Both the position numbers and the translations under genes were made by a program. Below, piece after piece: positions 8,921 through 18,800 of a DNA stretch of 64,000 bases; position 1 is the first letter of the stretch; each line of letters opens with the position of its first letter. Location: the NCBI GenBank assembly GCA_002363955.1, contig DEXE01000003.1:745684-809683 (forward strand). The letters are read 5' to 3'. The notes beneath the pieces are model-generated. The model had not been told where the DNA came from, did not search any database, and saw only the letters and a program-made list of their open reading frames with translations. This DNA comes from Methylophaga sp. UBA3192 (GTDB lineage Bacteria > Pseudomonadota > Gammaproteobacteria > Nitrosococcales > Methylophagaceae).

Positions 8921-10273
8921 TTATACCAGTCCCTGTTCGAGCATGGCATCCGCGACTTTGCGAAATCCGGCAATGTTGGCGCCAAACACTAGATTACATG
9001 GTTGATGAAACTCTATGGCTGTTTCTGCACAGCGTTGATAGATACCTTGCATAATCACCTGTAGTCGTTTGTCCACTTCAGCAAATGACCATTGGGTCAT
9101 ACTGGCATTTTGTGCCATTTCAAGCTGGCTGGTGGCGACACCACCGGCATTGGCTGCTTTAGCTGGAGCATAATGAATTCCGGCGGCGATGATTTCTGCC
9201 TGTGCATCAGCGGTACAAGGCATATTGGCACCTTCAACAATACAGGTAATGCCATTCTGACAGAGCGCTTTAGCATCTGCCGCCGAGACTTCATTCTGAG
9301 TAGCGCATGGAAAAGCGGCATCTGCTTTTAATCGCCATACGGCATGGCCATCTTTTGGATATTCTTTTATTGGAATAAATTGAGCATCCGGGTGAGATTC
9401 CAGATAGTTGATTAATGAAGTTCGTTGTGTTTCTTTTAATTCCCTGAGTAGAATCAGATCAATACCTTTCTCATGATAAATCGTCCCGGTACTATCAGAG
9501 CAGCTAACCGGCAATGCGCCACATTGATATAGCTTTTCGATGGTATGTATGGCTACATTTCCCGCTCCGGATACCAGACATCTTTTACCATCCAGAGTGT
9601 CATCGTTAGCTTGCAACATATTTTCAGTGAAGTAGACCAGACCATAGCCCGTTGCTTCAGGACGTACCAGTGATCCACCCCAGTTGAGCGACTTGCCGGT
9701 CAGTACACCTTCAAAATGACGATTCAAACGTTTGTATTGGCCAAAAAGATAGCCGATTTCGCGTTTTCCGACCCCAATATCACCTGCAGGGACATCAATG
9801 GTCGCACCGATATGACGATGTAATTCGGTCATATAGGCCTGACAGAAACGCATGATTTCGTTATTTGAGCGGTTTTTAGGATCAAAGTCCGAACCGCCTT
9901 TACCACCACCAAGCGATAGACCTGTCAAAGCATTTTTAAAGATCTGCTCAAACCCCAGAAATTTAACCGTGCTGGCATTTACCGAAGGATGAAAACGGAT
10001 TCCGCCTTTATAGGGTCCGAGTGTAGAGCTGAATTGGACGCGATAACCCTTGTTGACCTGCACGTTACCTTCATCATCCTGCCAGACGACCCTGAACATG
10101 ATCTGACGTTCCGGTTCGACAATACGTTCAATGATATTTTGTTGCAGATAGATCGGGTTTTTGTCGAGTAAGGGGCGAATAGACTGCAGGATTTCTTCGG
10201 TGGCCTGATAAAACTCGGGCTGACTTGGGCTGCTTCGTTGCAGCTTTTTCATCGTCGTCTCAATATAAGACAT
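8921..10273 (-). CDS. gdhA: NADP-specific glutamate dehydrogenase
   Basis: 450 residues, the usual size of hexameric GdhA. It interconverts 2-oxoglutarate plus ammonium and glutamate. The substrate-domain segments GPYKGGIRFHPSV, GGGKGGSDFDPK and the PAGDIGVG loop are intact, followed by a Rossmann domain (VSGAGNVA). ATG 10273 has GAGG 6 nt upstream. The long AT-rich region upstream gives room for regulation. It is not tightly coupled to neighbours. Confidence 0.97.
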   Translation of the reverse strand: MSYIETTMKKLQRSSPSQPEFYQATEEILQSIRPLLDKNPIYLQQNIIERIVEPERQIMFRVVWQDDEGNVQVNKGYRVQFSSTLGPYKGGIRFHPSVNASTVKFLGFEQIFKNALTGLSLGGGKGGSDFDPKNRSNNEIMRFCQAYMTELHRHIGATIDVPAGDIGVGKREIGYLFGQYKRLNRHFEGVLTGKSLNWGGSLVRPEATGYGLVYFTENMLQANDDTLDGKRCLVSGAGNVAIHTIEKLYQCGALPVSCSDSTGTIYHEKGIDLILLRELKETQRTSLINYLESHPDAQFIPIKEYPKDGHAVWRLKADAAFPCATQNEVSAADAKALCQNGITCIVEGANMPCTADAQAEIIAAGIHYAPAKAANAGGVATSQLEMAQNASMTQWSFAEVDKRLQVIMQGIYQRCAETAIEFHQPCNLVFGANIAGFRKVADAMLEQGLV

Positions 10274-10891
10274 TCATACCTCTGTGTTTGGGGTTAGTGC
10301 TCAGTTATGGTGATAATTTAACAGAAGCAGCCAAGCTTTTCAGACTTGGTAAGGTGTCAAAGGTTCGTAATGTCGTAATGGATGGATAGTTTACAGATAC
10401 AAACTAAATTTTTTATCAGCAACCTTTATCAATCTTGATGGCATCTTCAGTCGTCTCTTAGGTACAAGTTTTATGAATTAATCTACCAATTCATTATTTT
10501 TTCATGTAGATAAATAACAATGCATATCAAACTCACAGTGTTGAACCACAGGTTACACTTTCGCACTAAGTAATCGTTAAGTAGTAGATACCTGAAGTTG
10601 ACTTATAAAATATGATCATATTACTCCAGGTAAATATTTATTTTAAGAATATAGGGTTAAATATAAAGATCGCATTTTTCTGAAGTAATGCTGGATCAGT
10701 TAATGAGGTTTAAAGATAAAATATTTCTATATTTTTAACTAAAAAATACGGCTGGTTTACGGTTTATTAAAATATATTAATTTAAAATATTTTTCTTATA
10801 TTGGTTTTTTCTGTATTGAAATAGTAAATAATTCCCCAGCTTAAAAATATAAGAAAACTTGATTTCTAATCTGATTGGCTGGGGGGTGAAT
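10274..10891. other. AT-rich 618-bp intergenic region
   Basis: No convincing open frame on either strand. The left part would hold the gdhA promoter. Composition becomes strongly AT-rich between about 10400 and 10880. Near the LysR end CCCCAGC (10834-10840) is repeated inverted as GCTGGGG (10878-10884), a possible 3' structure for the LysR transcript, but without a clear T-run. I see nothing else definable. Confidence 0.5.
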
Positions 10892-11860
10892 CTAAATACT
10901 GTTCTGAGCAGACAATGATTTTTCTGAATAATTATTATTGAAAGTATTTTGAAAATAGTTATCAGAAATTAAATTTTCAAAAACCATATGCCAATCTTCC
11001 ATGGATAAATTGTTGGATATGAAGCTAAACTCAATTTCAGGCCCTGGTTGAACAAGCGGCTTATAACGTGTCCCTTTCATACAAAGTCCCGCCATAGATT
11101 CTGCTATGAAAGCAACACCTGTGCCCGCAGCAACAAATCCAAATATAGCATTACAGCTATCAGCCTCTATTATAGCGTTCGGGGAGAACTGGGCAGCCAT
11201 GCAGCATTCAAGTATATGGTCATATAAGCTGGGGTTCTGGGGCTTTGGAAAGAGGATTAATGTTTCATATTGAAGTAGTTCGATCGGTATTTCATTTAGT
11301 GAGTTAAAAGGGTGGTTGTCCGGTATCATCAGCCCCATTTGTTCAGGGCGTATGTTTATAGTCAGAAGGGTTTCGTGCTTCGGTTGAGCCATAATGAAGG
11401 CACAATGGATGTTATTGTTAAGTACTTTATCAATCAGTTCTGTCGTATTCCCTTCAGAGAATATCAATTCATAGTTTTCCAGTTTATCTGTGATTTCGCG
11501 TATCATTTCAGGTAAAAAACTGCTCATTGCAGCACATGTATAACCTAATTTTAATTTTTTCTTTTTTGTTAATGAAGTGAGTGACTCTGTTATTCCATTC
11601 AGGCTTTCAAAAACTATTGGTAATTTATTTTTTAGCTCTTCACCTTCAGGAGTTAATTTAACAGTGTTATTTTCTCTGATAAAAAGTTGGCATTTTAATG
11701 CTTCTTCAAGTTGTGATATTTTTCGAGAAATTGCAGGCTGAGATATAAACAGATTTTCTGCTGCTTTGCTGAAACTTTTTTCTTTCGCTATTTCAAGAAA
11801 AGCTCTTAGTTGTTTCAGGTCATAATTGAACTGATAGCTTTTTGTTATACGTTGATTCAT
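10892..11860 (-). CDS. LysR-type transcriptional regulator
   Basis: 322 residues. The winged HTH near residues 14-75 shows the family pattern (LRAFLEIA, SFSKAAENL, SQPAISRKI, LEEAL, LFIREN). A periplasmic-binding-like effector domain follows (about 100-300) with the typical VAAGTGVAFIAES segment of the BenM/CynR branch. It is divergent from a PAS chemoreceptor with only 80 bp between starts, so that gene and its own are the natural candidates for control. The gene is more AT-rich than its neighbours. Effector unknown. Confidence 0.9.
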   Translation of the reverse strand: MNQRITKSYQFNYDLKQLRAFLEIAKEKSFSKAAENLFISQPAISRKISQLEEALKCQLFIRENNTVKLTPEGEELKNKLPIVFESLNGITESLTSLTKKKKLKLGYTCAAMSSFLPEMIREITDKLENYELIFSEGNTTELIDKVLNNNIHCAFIMAQPKHETLLTINIRPEQMGLMIPDNHPFNSLNEIPIELLQYETLILFPKPQNPSLYDHILECCMAAQFSPNAIIEADSCNAIFGFVAAGTGVAFIAESMAGLCMKGTRYKPLVQPGPEIEFSFISNNLSMEDWHMVFENLISDNYFQNTFNNNYSEKSLSAQNSI

Positions 11861-11891
11861 TTTTGGTATTAGACCTTTTGTTTAAAGAAAA

Positions 11892-11938
11892 TATAGCCTT
11901 GGAGGGCGCTTAATTCTGTTTTAAATGCCAAGGCTATA
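11892..11938. repeat. 11-bp perfect inverted repeat over the chemoreceptor leader
   Basis: TATAGCCTTGG (11892-11902) is repeated inverted as CCAAGGCTATA (11928-11938) with a 25-bp spacer. The right arm ends 2 bp before the ATG at 11941 and contains the AAGG that is the only plausible ribosome binding site. As RNA it could hide that site; as DNA it could be a regulator site. Confidence 0.8.
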
Positions 11939-11940
11939 AA

Positions 11941-13521
11941 ATGAAGATTAATGAACCGGTTACGCAAGTTGAAGAATCTTATAAAAGTGATGCAAATATA
12001 CTTACCACTACAAATAGTAAGGGAATTATTACCTATGTCAATCGGGATTTTGTCGATATAAGCGGTTTTACTGAAGAGGAGCTGGTTGGTAAAAGCCATA
12101 ATGTAGTAAGACATCCCGATATGCCCCCTGCAGCCTTTGCTGCTTTGTGGGAAAAGGTAAAATCCGATAAATCGTGGATGGGGATGGTCAAAAACCGTTG
12201 CAAAAATGGTAACCACTACTGGGTTGACGCTTATGTCACTCCGATAATGAAAGATGACGGAACACGTGAATATCAATCAATAAGAAGAAAACCCCGAAGA
12301 GAAAATGTTGATCGTGCCTCCAGACTCTATGAAAAACTCCGTAAAGGCAAAAAAGTTGCAGAGCTTAAAAACTCCATTTCAATAATCTTCAAAATAACGG
12401 TATTGATATTTTTGCTGATGATGATCCAGGTTATTTCAAGTCTGTTTTTTCAGAGTTGGCTATCAATTACTATTATTTCGCTGGTCTGCATCACTATTGC
12501 CGTTGGCGGGGTATATATCCTGCTAAGCCCCTTAAAAAGCATTGTTTCCAACGCGCGGAAAATCATAAATGATCCTGTGGCAAGGTATATTTACAGTGGG
12601 CGGCGCGATGAACTGGGCGATATTGCGCTGGCCATGAAGTTTCTGGAATCGGAAACAGCTGGATTAATCGGTCGTGTTGCCGACAGTGCAGCAACCATGG
12701 GCTCAAACACTTCTACATTAGGTGGTGCGATCAAGGCTTCCAAAGGTTATGCAGAACAGCAGTTTAATGAAACGGAACAGGTCGCTGCAGCAATAAATGA
12801 AATGTCGGCAAGTATCCAGGAAGTTTCACGCAATGCCCAGAGCAGTACATTAATTGCCAACAAAGGTGTGGAGGAAGTCGAAACAGGCAAAAAGGTTGTG
12901 CAAATAAGTGTCGACCTGATGCAGACATTGCGTGCAGGAGTAGAGCAGGCTGCCGATACTATTAAAGCTTTGGAAAAGAGTAGTAATGATATCGCTATTG
13001 TTCTCGACGTCATTAATGATATTTCGGAGCAAACCAACTTGCTTGCATTAAATGCGGCAATTGAAGCTGCCAGAGCAGGGGATGCCGGGCGTGGATTTGC
13101 CGTAGTCGCTGATGAGGTTCGCTCTCTTGCCAGTCGTACACGCAGTTCAACAGAAGAAATTCGTGTAATGGTGGAGAATCTTCAAAATAATTCAGCGACA
13201 GCTGTTAAAGCAATGAATGATGGTTTGAAACAGGCAGAAACCTGCGTGGGTCACAATCAGGATACCGTCAATTCCTTTGCCAACATTTTAGATGTCATTC
13301 AGCAAATTAATGATATGACCATGCAGATAGCATCTGCCGTAGAACAGCAAAGTGCCGTTGCTGAAGAAATCAGTAAAAGCATTCACAACATCAGAGATTC
13401 ATCAGGGAATAATGTGAAGGAAGCAGATAACACGGTTTCAATAAGTACACATATGTTGTCATTAGCAACAAACTTTGAATCACTGGCTGCTCAATTCTGG
13501 GCAAAACAAACTAATTCATAA
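11941..13521 (+). CDS. PAS-containing methyl-accepting chemotaxis protein (Aer-like)
   Basis: 526 residues. An N-terminal PAS domain (about 20-115; TYVNRDF, SGFTEEEL, HPDMP, NGNHYWV) resembles the FAD-binding PAS of aerotaxis receptors. Two closely spaced TM helices follow (about 145-200), then a HAMP-like linker and the MCP signalling domain with the hairpin tip EQTNLLALNAAIEAARAG. No periplasmic domain exists, so it senses internally, probably redox or oxygen-linked energy state. The PAS gene downstream starts 42 bp after the stop and is likely cotranscribed. Confidence 0.92.
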   Translation: MKINEPVTQVEESYKSDANILTTTNSKGIITYVNRDFVDISGFTEEELVGKSHNVVRHPDMPPAAFAALWEKVKSDKSWMGMVKNRCKNGNHYWVDAYVTPIMKDDGTREYQSIRRKPRRENVDRASRLYEKLRKGKKVAELKNSISIIFKITVLIFLLMMIQVISSLFFQSWLSITIISLVCITIAVGGVYILLSPLKSIVSNARKIINDPVARYIYSGRRDELGDIALAMKFLESETAGLIGRVADSAATMGSNTSTLGGAIKASKGYAEQQFNETEQVAAAINEMSASIQEVSRNAQSSTLIANKGVEEVETGKKVVQISVDLMQTLRAGVEQAADTIKALEKSSNDIAIVLDVINDISEQTNLLALNAAIEAARAGDAGRGFAVVADEVRSLASRTRSSTEEIRVMVENLQNNSATAVKAMNDGLKQAETCVGHNQDTVNSFANILDVIQQINDMTMQIASAVEQQSAVAEEISKSIHNIRDSSGNNVKEADNTVSISTHMLSLATNFESLAAQFWAKQTNS

Positions 13522-13563
13522 CTATCATTAATAACGGGGTAAGAAAATAGTCCGGAGTCCATT

Positions 13564-15636
13564 ATGTTCGATCTGAAAAATCAAGGGTTTCTCTTGATGC
13601 AACTGTTTCAAAAAGCCCAGGAAGGAATGATTATTACGGATGAAAAAGCACGTATTCTTGCTTGCAATGAAGCGTTTTGCCAGATTAGTGGTTTTAGCGA
13701 ACAGGAATTAATTGGACAAAATCCCAGCATACTCAGCTCAGGACGGCAGGACAAAGATTTTTACACGAACATGTGGCTCACTATTGAAGAAACCGGCTTT
13801 TGGGAAGGTGAGGTATGGAACAGGAAAAAAGATGGTTCTTTCTATGCTGAATTGCTGAGTGTTAATAAAGTCAGTGTTCCTGGTACTGATAATGTCCACT
13901 ATCTGGGGATGATGTCTGACATAACAAAAATGAAAGAGCATCATGCAAGCCTTGAAAAGTTAGCCCACTATGACGCTTTGACCAGTTTACCCAACAGAAA
14001 CTTGCTGGAAGATCGCTTTAATCAGGCTGTTGCCAAAGCAAATCGAAATCATGAAATGTTGGCGGTTTGTTTCCTGGATCTGGATGATTTTAAACCGGTC
14101 AACGATACTTATGGACATCATGTTGGCGATTTGCTGCTAATAGAACTGGCTGAAAGAATAAAATCCCAGCTGAGAAAAGAAGACACTGTATCCAGGTATG
14201 GCGGGGACGAATTTGTCATTTTGCTGAGCGAAATTCACAGTCGGGCTGATTGTGACGCGATACTTCAAAAACTTTTGCATGCTGTCAGTCAGCCATATCA
14301 GCTTGTTGAAGGACGTCAAATAACCATCGGGGCCTCGATTGGTTACACCCTTTATCCTTTTGACAAAGGATCTTTGGGGTCATTAATAGAGCATGCTGAT
14401 CAAACCTTATATCAGATTAAAAATGCAGGTAAATCGGCTTTTTTAATGTATGGTGACACGGAAAAGGTTAAGGAAATTTCGAAAGGTTCGTATAGTCACG
14501 CGGCCATATTTTCAGCGATAGATGATGAACAGATGCGTTTGTTTTTCCAGCCGAAAATTGATATGACCTCTGGCGACATTGTTGGGTTTGAAGCGCTTGT
14601 TCGCTGGCAGCACCCATCAAAAGGTCTTTTATCTCCGATTGAGTTTCTGCCCTCTATAAATGAGTCTGAAGTGGAAGTTCGTTTAGGCCACTACGTTATA
14701 AGAGAGGCTTTAAAATGTCTGGCGAATTGGCATAGCTACGGTTTAAAACTTCGTGTCAGTGTTAATCTTTCTGCATATCATCTTGCAAGAAATTCATTTA
14801 TAAAAAATCTTGAAGTTATTTGTAATGAGTTTCCAGACCTTGATTTGAGCTACTTTCAAATTGAAATACTGGAGAGCCATGCTTTGGATGAGTTATCCTC
14901 AATTCAGACAGTTATCTCGGAATGTGAAAAAAAGTTTAATATTTCGATGGCTCTTGATGACTTTGGTACTGGATATTCATCCCTGAGCCATATTCGAACG
15001 CTCTCTATAAAAACAATCAAAATAGATCAATCTTTTGTCCGAAATATGCTTAATGATGCTGATGATTATAAGATTGTTGAGAGTGTCATTTCGCTTGCGA
15101 ACTCCTTTAATATCGAAGTGATTGCGGAGGGGGTAGAGTCGCTCAAACATGCTCAGATCCTTTTGTGCATGGGATGTAAGATCGCTCAAGGTTATGCTAT
15201 TGCCAGACCTATGCCATCAGAGAGTGTGCTGGATTGGGCATGCAACTTTTATATGCCAGAAGTCATTGTTATTGAGAACAGGAAAAATGATTGTTTAAGA
15301 ACTTCTCAATTAAGATTGTTTATGCATTTTCTTGAAATAGAAGTTGAATTTTTGAAAAGTAATATCAAGTCTAAAACCAGTAGCAATTTCCCCTTAATTT
15401 CATTGACACATAGCCATTGTGGATTTTGGTTAAAAAAAGCTAAGAGCATTCAGTTTATTGAAGAACTCCATGTGGAACAGTTGGAAAACCAATATTCAAA
15501 ACTGTTGAAATTTATTTCCAATATCCATGTTTTATATCAATGTGGTGACAGGCAATCGGCACAGATTGCGTTTCAAGATATAGAAGAAGAATATAAAACT
15601 CTGATCGAGGCAGTAAATAATTTACGAAACAGATAA
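13564..15636 (+). CDS. PAS-GGDEF-EAL protein with a C-terminal zinc-binding-like domain
   Basis: 690 residues, no TM helices. PAS (about 10-125), GGDEF (130-290) with intact GGDEF at 213-217, then EAL (300-560) with FEALVRW, VNLS, IEILES, DDFGTG, IKIDQSF and AEGVES. Both domains look catalytically competent. The last 130 residues contain HSHCGFWL followed by EELH, reminiscent of the CZB zinc-binding domain of chemoreceptors and DgcZ, though not every ligand is evident. It follows the chemoreceptor gene closely, suggesting linked taxis and c-di-GMP control. Confidence 0.9.
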   Translation: MFDLKNQGFLLMQLFQKAQEGMIITDEKARILACNEAFCQISGFSEQELIGQNPSILSSGRQDKDFYTNMWLTIEETGFWEGEVWNRKKDGSFYAELLSVNKVSVPGTDNVHYLGMMSDITKMKEHHASLEKLAHYDALTSLPNRNLLEDRFNQAVAKANRNHEMLAVCFLDLDDFKPVNDTYGHHVGDLLLIELAERIKSQLRKEDTVSRYGGDEFVILLSEIHSRADCDAILQKLLHAVSQPYQLVEGRQITIGASIGYTLYPFDKGSLGSLIEHADQTLYQIKNAGKSAFLMYGDTEKVKEISKGSYSHAAIFSAIDDEQMRLFFQPKIDMTSGDIVGFEALVRWQHPSKGLLSPIEFLPSINESEVEVRLGHYVIREALKCLANWHSYGLKLRVSVNLSAYHLARNSFIKNLEVICNEFPDLDLSYFQIEILESHALDELSSIQTVISECEKKFNISMALDDFGTGYSSLSHIRTLSIKTIKIDQSFVRNMLNDADDYKIVESVISLANSFNIEVIAEGVESLKHAQILLCMGCKIAQGYAIARPMPSESVLDWACNFYMPEVIVIENRKNDCLRTSQLRLFMHFLEIEVEFLKSNIKSKTSSNFPLISLTHSHCGFWLKKAKSIQFIEELHVEQLENQYSKLLKFISNIHVLYQCGDRQSAQIAFQDIEEEYKTLIEAVNNLRNR

Positions 15637-15849
15637 ATTTCTTCGGGTATGCTTTGGCAGCCTAACAAGCCCTGGAGTGCGGCAGCTGAATAATTTTCAG
15701 CGGCAGATGGCAGAAAATTAACCATCTGTTCCGGATAGTTTATTCGCTAAAAGGATTAAAGAAACAGAAAAATGGTTTGGCACGTGGAAAAATCTTTTTG
15801 GATTAGCTTTTAAGATGAGAGAGTAAAATCCAGCAAAATTTCCGGAGCA

Positions 15850-15888
15850 AAAAAAAGCCTCAGAAGCGATGCTTATGAGGCTTTTTTT
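15850..15888 (-). terminator. Intrinsic terminator downstream of tRNA-Thr
   Basis: The stem pairs A-run plus GCCTCA with TGAGGC plus T-run, with an inner AAGC/GCTT extension. It lies 7 bp beyond the 3' end of the - strand tRNA-Thr and could end the tRNA-His/tRNA-Thr transcript. The symmetric A/T runs make it usable in both directions. Confidence 0.8.
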
Positions 15889-15894
15889 AATATA

Positions 15895-15970
<76 letters not shown>

Positions 15971-16093
15971 AACAAGAGGCGCATTATACAAACAGTCCGT
16001 GTGGCGTGCAAGCCTGAATCACGTGTTAAATAAAATGCTGAATCGATTATTTACTTACATTCGTATGAAGGTAAACAGGCGATTTCAATAAAG

Positions 16094-16170
16094 TGGGGTG
16101 AGTGATGGGGCTCGAACCCACGACCACCGGAATCACAATCCGGGGCTCTACCAACTGAGCTACACTCACC
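16094..16170 (-). tRNA. tRNA-His (anticodon GUG)
   Basis: A 77-nt tRNA on the - strand including the extra 5' G typical of tRNA-His and an encoded CCA. The anticodon loop is TTGTGAT, giving GUG. D and T arms are canonical. It is about 120 bp upstream of tRNA-Thr and probably cotranscribed with it. Confidence 0.95.
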
Positions 16171-16328
16171 ACAGAAATCTATTCAGAAAGTTACTCAAAT
16201 AACTGGGTGACTTTCAGGAAGTCGACAATTGTACTGCCTTTATTTTTCTGGTCAAGGGAAATTGAGGTCTTAGGGGCTGTTTATCTTTCAGAGCCACAAC
16301 TGAGGCCGCTATGAAAGCTCAACAGGCA

Positions 16329-18497
16329 CTAAGCCAAATCCAGATCGATTTTCTTTTCATCCAGATCAACGCGTACCACTTTAACCCGAATCGAATCACC
16401 CAAACGATAGGATTTACGCGTTCTTTCACCCATTAATCGATGACCACTGGCATCAAACTGGTAATAATCATTTTTAAGGGCCGTGACATGAACCAAACCT
16501 TCTATATATATATCACTGAGTTCAACGAATAAGCCAAAGCCCGTTACCCCGCTAATGACACCTTCATGTACTTCACCAACACGATCACGCATATATTCGC
16601 ATTTGAGCCAGTCAGCGACGTCACGAGTGGCTTCATCGGCGCGACGGCTGGCCATGGAGCAATGCTCGCCCAGCTGAACCATAGCTTCTTCGGAATACCG
16701 CCAGGCTGCCTTTTTTTGCCTGGAAATGGCATGTTTGATGGCTCGATGAACCAATAAATCCGGATAGCGACGAATTGGCGAGGTGAAATGCGCATAGGCT
16801 TCCAGACCCAAACCAAAATGACCGACATTGTCTGGAGAGTACACAGCCTGTTTCATGCTGCGTAACATGACCGTTTGCAACAAGTGCCCATCAGGACGTT
16901 TACTGACAGTTTTAAGTAATGAAGCATAATGACCCGGTTCAGGCTCATCACCGCCGCCTAAAAATAACCCGAGTTCACCCAAAAATTCCCGCAGGGCTGA
17001 CAGTTTTTCAATTGAAGGCACTTCATGTACACGATATAAAACCGGTAATTTACTGGAGAGCAGATACTTCGCTGCAGCAACATTGGCCGCGATCATAAAC
17101 TCTTCAATCAACCGATGCGCATCATTCCGTTTACGTGGTTCAATTGAAGCAATCTTCCGGTTTTCATCAAACAGGAACTGCGTTTCGGTCATTTCAAAAT
17201 CAATTGCGCCGCGTTTATCACGGGCTTTGAGCATGATATGAAACAATTCATACATGGTTTCAAGACCCGGGAGCACATGAGCGAATTGTTCACGCAATGC
17301 CGTATCGCTATCTTGCAGGATGCTGGCAACCTGTTCGTAAATCAGCCGTGCCTTGGAGTTCATTACAGCCTGATGAAATTGATAGGATTCAATTTCACCA
17401 TCCTGATTGATGATCATTTCGCAGGCCATGCACAAACGATCAACTTCAGGGTTTAACGAGCATAATCCGTTGGATAATGCTTCTGGCAGCATAGGAATGA
17501 CCTGGCTCGGGAAATATACCGAGGTTGCCCTTTCCTGAGCGTCCTGGTCGAGATCATCTTCAGGTTTAACGTAATATGAAACATCGGCAATGGCGACCCA
17601 CAGACGCCAGTTACCTGAATCAAGTTTTTCGGCGTAAACAGCATCATCAAAATCACGTGCGTCCGAGCCATCAATAGTGACTAAGGGCAGATCACGTAAA
17701 TCCAATCTGTCTTTAATTGCTTCCTGTGGAATGGTTTCACCAAAGCTTTCTGCCTGGGCAAGTGCTTTGGGGGACCAGACATGAGGTAATTCAAAGCTGC
17801 GCAGCGCAATATCGATTTCCATACCCGGTGCCATGTGATCGCCAAGTACAGCAACAATCTTACCCAGAGGAGAGCGATGTTTATTAGGATGTTCGGTAAT
17901 TTCGGCTTCAACGATTTGGCCGTCTTTGGCATCCATTAGCTCATGTGCAGGAATCATAATATCCTGACTGATACGACGATTATGCGGTATTAAATAAAAC
18001 AGGCTGGCATCTGCCTGCAAACGACCCACCACAGTTTGATTGGCCCGCTGTACCACTTCTACAATCGCACCTTCTTTACGACCTTTACGATCAGTGCCAC
18101 TCACACGGGCTAGTGCGCGATCTCCATGCAAAACCACACGCATTTCTCGTTCGCTGAGAAATAAATCTTCGCCGCCTTCATCGGGGATCAAAAAGCCAAA
18201 GCCTTCGGGATGACCCATTACGCGGCCACGGACCAGATTCATTTTGGAAACAATGCCATAGGCATTTTTACGATTACGTAATATTTGTCCGTCACGCTCC
18301 ATAGCGCGCAAACGGCGGCGCAAAGCTTCAGTTTGGTCTTCCCCTTTAATATCCAGAAGTTTGGAAAGGTGTTTTCGGGAAAGCGGGGCTTTGTGTTCTT
18401 TAAGCAGCTCGAGAATAAATTCACGGCTAGGGATGGGATTGTCGTATTTCTCGGCTTCACGACCCTCAAAAGGGTCCGTTATGTTTTGTTCAGTCAT
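16329..18497 (-). CDS. rnr: Ribonuclease R
   Basis: 722 residues of the RNase II/R family, a processive 3'-5' exoribonuclease that degrades structured RNA. Order: N-terminal winged-helix segment (about 25-90), cold-shock domains (RGRVMGHPEGFGFL), RNB catalytic domain with the acidic cluster IDGSDARDFDDAVY, and a C-terminal S1 domain (GVISGVTGFGLFVEL). The N-terminal helix domain marks RNase R rather than RNase II. It ends right after S1, lacking the Lys-rich tail of the E. coli enzyme (about 813 residues). Divergent from tRNA-Leu. Confidence 0.95.
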   Translation of the reverse strand: MTEQNITDPFEGREAEKYDNPIPSREFILELLKEHKAPLSRKHLSKLLDIKGEDQTEALRRRLRAMERDGQILRNRKNAYGIVSKMNLVRGRVMGHPEGFGFLIPDEGGEDLFLSEREMRVVLHGDRALARVSGTDRKGRKEGAIVEVVQRANQTVVGRLQADASLFYLIPHNRRISQDIMIPAHELMDAKDGQIVEAEITEHPNKHRSPLGKIVAVLGDHMAPGMEIDIALRSFELPHVWSPKALAQAESFGETIPQEAIKDRLDLRDLPLVTIDGSDARDFDDAVYAEKLDSGNWRLWVAIADVSYYVKPEDDLDQDAQERATSVYFPSQVIPMLPEALSNGLCSLNPEVDRLCMACEMIINQDGEIESYQFHQAVMNSKARLIYEQVASILQDSDTALREQFAHVLPGLETMYELFHIMLKARDKRGAIDFEMTETQFLFDENRKIASIEPRKRNDAHRLIEEFMIAANVAAAKYLLSSKLPVLYRVHEVPSIEKLSALREFLGELGLFLGGGDEPEPGHYASLLKTVSKRPDGHLLQTVMLRSMKQAVYSPDNVGHFGLGLEAYAHFTSPIRRYPDLLVHRAIKHAISRQKKAAWRYSEEAMVQLGEHCSMASRRADEATRDVADWLKCEYMRDRVGEVHEGVISGVTGFGLFVELSDIYIEGLVHVTALKNDYYQFDASGHRLMGERTRKSYRLGDSIRVKVVRVDLDEKKIDLDLA

Positions 18498-18537
18498 TGA
18501 CAGTTTTTATCTCGATCTATATGATGCGCGTCTTCTT

Positions 18538-18624
18538 GCCCAGGTGGCGGAATTGGTAGACGCGCTAGCTTCAGGTGCTAGTGTACGTATGTACGTGGGA
18601 GTTCGAGTCTCCCCCTGGGCACCA
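18538..18624 (+). tRNA. tRNA-Leu (anticodon CAG), prophage integration site
   Basis: An 87-nt class II tRNA with long variable arm and encoded CCA, nearly identical in layout to E. coli tRNA-Leu(CAG). The anticodon arm is CTAGC-TTCAGGT-GCTAG. The last 18 nt belong to the 29-bp repeat that recurs at 57141, so the 3' end now present was supplied by the phage and keeps the gene intact. Confidence 0.96.
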
Positions 18625-18635
18625 TTCCGAATTTT
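18607..18635. repeat. attL core repeat
   Basis: A 29-bp sequence starting in the T arm of tRNA-Leu and running 11 bp past its end, identical to 57141-57169. It is followed by the integrase gene reading into the prophage, the normal arrangement for tRNA-targeting tyrosine recombinases. Confidence 0.95.
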
Positions 18636-18726
18636 CTAGCTTTCTCCCCATTATACTTTTTACCACTTAAACGCCCGCTGTTATTGGCTTTGCGGTGTTT
18701 TTTGCTGTTCTGCGTTTTACGTTTCC

Positions 18727-18757
18727 TTGCACAAATTTACCTAAAAAAGCGTATATT
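18727..18757 (+). promoter_or_regulatory. Possible integrase promoter
   Basis: TTGCAC (18727-18732) and TATATT (18752-18757) are separated by 19 bp, longer than ideal. The site lies 44 bp upstream of the chosen integrase start. Confidence 0.35.
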
Positions 18758-18800
18758 TTCACCCCTGACCGCTCCAAAATCGCACCAGGAGAAAACAGGG

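Noticed and set aside
18684..18800. Longer integrase start
   Set aside because: The extra 39 residues lie over the presumed promoter and lack a good ribosome site; ATG 18801 has AGGAG and gives the normal integrase N-terminus.
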